Assembly (NCBI GenBank): GCA_004001285.1
Contig: AP018697.1
Span: forward strand, 3,038,001-3,102,000
Source: Arthrobacter sp. MN05-02
GTDB lineage: Bacteria; Actinomycetota; Actinomycetes; Actinomycetales; Micrococcaceae
DNA: 64,000 nt
Direction of reading: 5' to 3'
Below are positions 61,129-64,000 of the stretch, one piece after another; the first letter of the stretch is position 1; each line of letters opens with the position of its first letter. A program made the translations under genes and the position numbers. Under the pieces are notes generated by a model, which was not told where the DNA came from, did not search any database, and saw only the letters and a list, made by a program, of their open reading frames with translations.

Positions 61129-61491
61129 ATGGCGACGACCGACAAGAAATTCACCGCGACCGAGGAGTCGACGAGCAAGCATCCGCACGACTGGGGGCGG
61201 GCCATGGCGGTCGCCATCTGCCGGCTCACGGACATGGCGCGGGAGGCCGGCGACCCGGTCCACCACGAGGCCCTGATCGGCGAGGACCTCCACCTCTTCG
61301 TCGAGGACACCGCGGACGGCGTCAGCATCTCGATGTCCTGGACGCCGCGTGAGCAGGGCGCCTTGCCGCCGGCCACGATCGCCCTGCCACCGGCCGACGA
61401 CGGCGCCGACGACGGCACGGAGACCCCGCACAGCGCCTCGGGCCAGCGGTTCGATCCGACCGGCGGCAGTACGGCAGGGGTGGGCCAGTAA
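61129..61491 (+). CDS. Hypothetical small acidic protein
   Basis: 120 residues from the ATG at 61129, favoured over 61123 because GGGAGG at 61116-61121 gives proper spacing only to the second ATG. Helical AMAVAICRLTDMAREAGDPVHHEALIGEDLHLFVED followed by a disordered Asp/Gly-rich tail. I recognise no domain. It is 96 bp upstream of a DUF6480 gene. Confidence 0.6.
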   Translation: MATTDKKFTATEESTSKHPHDWGRAMAVAICRLTDMAREAGDPVHHEALIGEDLHLFVEDTADGVSISMSWTPREQGALPPATIALPPADDGADDGTETPHSASGQRFDPTGGSTAGVGQ

Positions 61492-61522
61492 CTCCGCAAC
61501 CCGTGTCCAGTCCCCTGGTTGA

Positions 61523-61534
61523 TAAGCGTGCTGA
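61523..61534 (+). promoter_or_regulatory. Palindromic motif TAAGCGTGCTGA (shared element, copy 4)
   Basis: One mismatch to TAAGCNNNCTTA; 55 bp upstream of the DUF6480 gene start. Confidence 0.5.
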
Positions 61535-61589
61535 TGATATGCGGGGTAGGGTGACAGGGAATCACCCAGCCAACCATGTGGAGGACAGC

Positions 61590-61856
61590 ATGAGTGAACG
61601 TCCGGATCCGTCGAACGCAGGCAATCCCGATCCCGTCGAGAACCACATCACCGGCCTGGAGCCCGGCGGCGGTGTACCTCCGGGCGAGACGCCGCCGGCG
61701 GAATCCAGCACGGCCTGGCAGCAGCAGGGCCACGCCGACGAGGAGAAGCCCTCGAAGGGCCGCCAGGCGATCTGGGTCACCGTCATCGGCATCGTCGTGC
61801 TCCTGGCACTGCTGTACTTCGTGGGCTACATCGTGGGGATCATCGACCTCTTCTAG
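61590..61856 (+). CDS. DUF6480 family single-pass membrane protein
   Basis: 88 residues. A polar Pro/Gly-rich first half (SERPDPSNAGNPDPVENHITGLEPGGGVPPGETPP) is followed by one C-terminal membrane helix (AIWVTVIGIVVLLALLYFVGYIVGII), the DUF6480 layout. GAGGACAGC precedes the ATG. Function unknown; carries the shared palindrome upstream. Confidence 0.82.
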   Translation: MSERPDPSNAGNPDPVENHITGLEPGGGVPPGETPPAESSTAWQQQGHADEEKPSKGRQAIWVTVIGIVVLLALLYFVGYIVGIIDLF

Positions 61857-61878
61857 GGCTCCCAGCCCTGCGTGCAGT

Positions 61879-61916
61879 ACGAAGCCCCCGTCCGCCGGAG
61901 CGGACGGGGCCTTCGT
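61879..61916 (+). terminator. Hairpin terminator between converging DUF6480 and PRC-barrel genes
   Basis: 16-bp stem with one mismatch (61879-61894, 61901-61916), loop CCGGAG. Confidence 0.78.
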
Positions 61917-61926
61917 GCTCGGCCGC

Positions 61927-62253
61927 CTAGGGTGCCTCGGCGCCGTCGCGCAGCCGGTAGTAGTCGATCAGTGCCGTCTCCTCGCCGGGCGAGAGCTCCG
62001 CGGAGCTCGCGGCACTCGGCGCGTCGGCGATCTCGCTCTTCGACCAGGCGAGATGGAGGGCGTCACCCTCGAAGCGTGAGTTCGCGAGGGGTACGTAGTG
62101 CTTGCGTGCGTTCAGCAAGCCGAAGGACACCGTGACCCAGGCAGGGACGCCGGACTCCTTCTCGAGGTGTACGTCGTTGACGTCGCCGAGCTTCTTGCCC
62201 TTGCTGTCCCAGGCCGTTGCCGCCTGGAGCTTGTTGATTTCCGCCTGAGCCAT
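61927..62253 (-). CDS. PRC-barrel domain-containing protein
   Basis: 108 residues. The PRC-barrel core AATAWDSKGKKLGDVNDVHLEKESGVPAWVTVSFGLLNARKHYVPLANSRFEGDALHL spans residues 9-75; an acidic helical tail follows (KSEIADAP, ETALIDYYRLRDG). Related actinobacterial proteins are stress-associated. ATG at 62253 behind AAGGGAA. Confidence 0.88.
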   Translation of the reverse strand: MAQAEINKLQAATAWDSKGKKLGDVNDVHLEKESGVPAWVTVSFGLLNARKHYVPLANSRFEGDALHLAWSKSEIADAPSAASSAELSPGEETALIDYYRLRDGAEAP

Positions 62254-62327
62254 CGAGGTTCCCTTCATCGGACGCGAGTACTTCCATTCCAGCGGAGATA
62301 CCGCGGAAGGGCAATCGGTGGTCCTCG

Positions 62328-63383
62328 TCAGGCCTTGTCGGCAGCCTCGCCGAGCATCGGCACGAAACGGTCGAGCGCCCAGACCAGGCTGAGGGGGTTG
62401 GCCGCCGAGATGGAGAGCGTCAGGGTGTTGTCGCTGTCGGCGACGAGCGCTCCGCTCTCCACGGCAGGGATCTGGCTGAGCAGGGGATCGCTCGCGATGG
62501 CCTCCTCGGTGGCCTCGTCCGGGACCCAGGTGACGAAGACGTCGGAGTCCAGTTCGTTGGCACGCTCGGCCGACCACGGGATGAAGAACTCCTCGGAACC
62601 CTTCGTGTTCGCCGTGACGACGTCGGCCTGCACCATGCCCAGCTCGGTCAGGAAGCGCGGACGGTTGTCGTTGGCGGTGTAGACGCTGACGCCCTCCGCG
62701 CTGCCCGGCTCGAGGTTGCCGTAGATGAAGGTCTTGCCCTCGAGCTGGGGGTACTCGGCGGCCGCATCGGCGATGGCCTGCTCCGTCTCCGCCACGAGCT
62801 GCTCGGCATCATCGGACAGGCCGAGCGCCTCGCCGATGATGCGCGTGGAATCCTGCCAGGCGGTGCCGTAGGCGACCTCCGGGTAGGCGACGACGGGCGC
62901 GATCTTGCTCAGGGTGTCGTAGTCCTCCTGCGACAGGCCGGAGTACGCGGCGAGGATGACGTCCGGGGCCGTGGCCGCGATGTCGTCGAACGCGATGCCG
63001 TCCGTCTCGCTGTACTGTGCGGGCGCGTTCTCCGTGCCGATCGCGGCATCGAGCTCCTCGAGCTTCGCGTCCTTCCAGGGCGTGGACTGGTTCTCGTTGC
63101 CACCGTAGGTGTCGGCGGGCATGCCGACGGGCACGACGCCGAGGGCGAGGGACACATCCGCGTTCACCCACGACACGGTTGCGACGCGCTCGGGCTTCTC
63201 GGTGAGCGTCGTCTCACCGAAGGCGTGCTCGATCGTGACGGGGAAGGCGTCCGCGCCGGCGGAGGCACTGCTGCCACCGGTGGCCGCGGTTCCACTGTCG
63301 GCAGGGCCGGTGGAGCAGGCGGAGAGCGTAAGGGCGGCGACGGCGACGGCGGCGACGAGGCCGCGCAGGCGTGAGGGGGCCAT
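62328..63383 (-). CDS. Iron-siderophore ABC transporter substrate-binding lipoprotein
   Basis: 351 residues. The lipobox is LTLSAC (Cys at about 23). The mature protein has FPVTIEHAFGETTLTEKPERVATVSW, the start of FecB/FepB-type domains, and APDVILAAYSGLSQEDY. Full length, no frame breaks. It captures ferric siderophores; with no permease genes adjacent, it may feed the FecCD-type system at 46-49 kb, which has the same type of iron box. Confidence 0.9.
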   Translation of the reverse strand: MAPSRLRGLVAAVAVAALTLSACSTGPADSGTAATGGSSASAGADAFPVTIEHAFGETTLTEKPERVATVSWVNADVSLALGVVPVGMPADTYGGNENQSTPWKDAKLEELDAAIGTENAPAQYSETDGIAFDDIAATAPDVILAAYSGLSQEDYDTLSKIAPVVAYPEVAYGTAWQDSTRIIGEALGLSDDAEQLVAETEQAIADAAAEYPQLEGKTFIYGNLEPGSAEGVSVYTANDNRPRFLTELGMVQADVVTANTKGSEEFFIPWSAERANELDSDVFVTWVPDEATEEAIASDPLLSQIPAVESGALVADSDNTLTLSISAANPLSLVWALDRFVPMLGEAADKA

Positions 63384-63430
63384 GGGGGTCCTTGACTTCT
63401 GTGGCCTCGGAGGAGGCCGTGGAACGGGGT

Positions 63431-63449
63431 AGAAGTAAGGCTAACCTAA
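63431..63449 (-). promoter_or_regulatory. DtxR/IdeR iron box upstream of the siderophore-binding protein
   Basis: AGAAGTAAGGCTAACCTAA, matching the right two-thirds of the consensus TTAGGTTAGGCTAACCTAA, 48 bp upstream of the gene start. Confidence 0.82.
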
Positions 63450-63487
63450 GCGGATCTGGATTACGAAATGCTTTCGTTGCGTAATAG

Positions 63488-63910
63488 CTACCGCTCGCGC
63501 GCCTTGCGGGTCTCCCGGTCGTTCGCCTTCTGCAGCGCCTCGACGAGATCCGCCTTGGACATCGTCGAACGCCCGGGCACGTCGAGCTTCTTGGCGAGGT
63601 CGTAGAGGTGCTGCTTGGAGGAGTTGGCGTCGACGCCTCCCGCCGTCGGCCGCGCTTCCGCCCGCCCTCCGGCCGCCTGGTCGTCCGACGGGCCCTTCTC
63701 CTCCTTCGGCTCCCAGTGGTCCCCCACCTTCTCGAAGCCGTGCTTCAGCGAGGCGAAGGCGGTGCGGCGCGCCCGCTCGCCGTCGCCGTACTGCTCCTCG
63801 GCCGCATCGAGCGTGGCCGCGAACGTGTCCTGGGCCTTCTCGTCGGAGCGCTGCAGCGTGCTCGGCAGCGTATCCGGCTTGACCTTGCCGTCCTTCGTGA
63901 AACGTGACAT
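63488..63910 (-). CDS. ChaB domain protein with C-terminal Rho N-like (SAP-type) domain
   Basis: 140 residues. Residues 5-70 are the ChaB domain (LPSTLQRSDEKAQDTFAATLDAAEEQYGDGERARRTAFASLKHGFEKVGDHWEPK). Residues 100-135 are a small helical Rho-N/SAP-like module (KQHLYDLAKKLDVPGRSTMSKADLVEALQKAN). The two are common together in actinobacteria. Role unknown. The window ends 90 bp upstream. Confidence 0.88.
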   Translation of the reverse strand: MSRFTKDGKVKPDTLPSTLQRSDEKAQDTFAATLDAAEEQYGDGERARRTAFASLKHGFEKVGDHWEPKEEKGPSDDQAAGGRAEARPTAGGVDANSSKQHLYDLAKKLDVPGRSTMSKADLVEALQKANDRETRKARER

Positions 63911-64000
63911 TCCTGCAGCCCTCCGGGAGATCGACGGCGGCCCTGCGGGACGGCCGGGCCGGTACGAGCAACCTACAGCAGGAGAACGGGTGGATTCGAG

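Overview
The window is GC-rich, densely packed actinobacterial DNA. Its character fits a soil or plant-surface member of the Micrococcaceae (Arthrobacter-like). The support is a tryptophan dioxygenase gene, a C- (zinc-free) rpmB-rpmG-rpsN cassette, DtxR/IdeR-type iron boxes, DUF4235/DUF6480/ChaB/PRC-barrel small stress-type proteins, a TPP-controlled ykoEDC operon, and many genes whose -10 box lies only 6-7 nt before the start codon. I cannot name a species from this alone.

Layout. 1-5.1 kb: end of an amino-acid ABC ATPase, the ykoEDC thiamine-precursor ECF transporter with its TPP riboswitch (minus strand), a DUF4235 protein and a FUSC-type exporter. 5.1-12.2 kb: amino-acid permease, PAP2-type membrane phosphatase/transferase, SRPBCC protein, a pterin-dehydratase/VOC fusion, an FAD monooxygenase, a UBP-type zinc finger and a CheY-like regulator. 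12.2-18.6 kb: a complete Mrp Na+/H+ antiporter operon (mnhA(B)CDEFG). 18.7-23.7 kb: UMF1-type MFS transporter, dcd, an N-terminally truncated tryptophan 2,3-dioxygenase, a protealysin-like M4 protease with an emfourin-like inhibitor, tRNA-Gly and panD. 23.8-28.4 kb: a LpqY-SugABC-like sugar ABC transporter. 28.4-37.6 kb: HerA-like ATPase, two membrane-anchored unknowns, an SDR protein, a thioredoxin/NHL protein overlapping a CopD-CtaG copper/cytochrome-oxidase assembly protein, and HU. 37.8-44.7 kb: C- ribosomal proteins with a candidate Zur box, glgC, MarR regulator, DUF3060 lipoprotein, SGNH hydrolase, diacylglycerol kinase and an M23 peptidase behind a c-di-AMP riboswitch. 44.9-49.1 kb: siderophore uptake (FecCDE-type permeases, ATPase and siderophore-interacting reductase) with an iron box; the matching binding protein with its own iron box is at 62.3-63.4 kb. 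49-64 kb: oxidoreductases, BrkB-family membrane protein, MASE1 histidine kinase, transporters and small stress-type proteins.

The most unusual property is a window-wide series of about 19 small indels, nearly all short tandem duplications of 1, 2, 4, 5 or 8 bp. They break otherwise well-conserved genes, and each frame is restored by removing one repeat copy or, in three cases, adding a base. There is also one nonsense codon in a zinc-finger gene. The cause is either sequence/assembly error or a real insertion-biased mutational process. A second signal is a 12-bp palindromic motif, TAAGCNNNCTTA, found 55-62 bp upstream of the start of four unrelated genes. I found no CRISPR array, transposase, integrase, prophage or rRNA operon, and no gene cluster that I can defend as a wholly new system.
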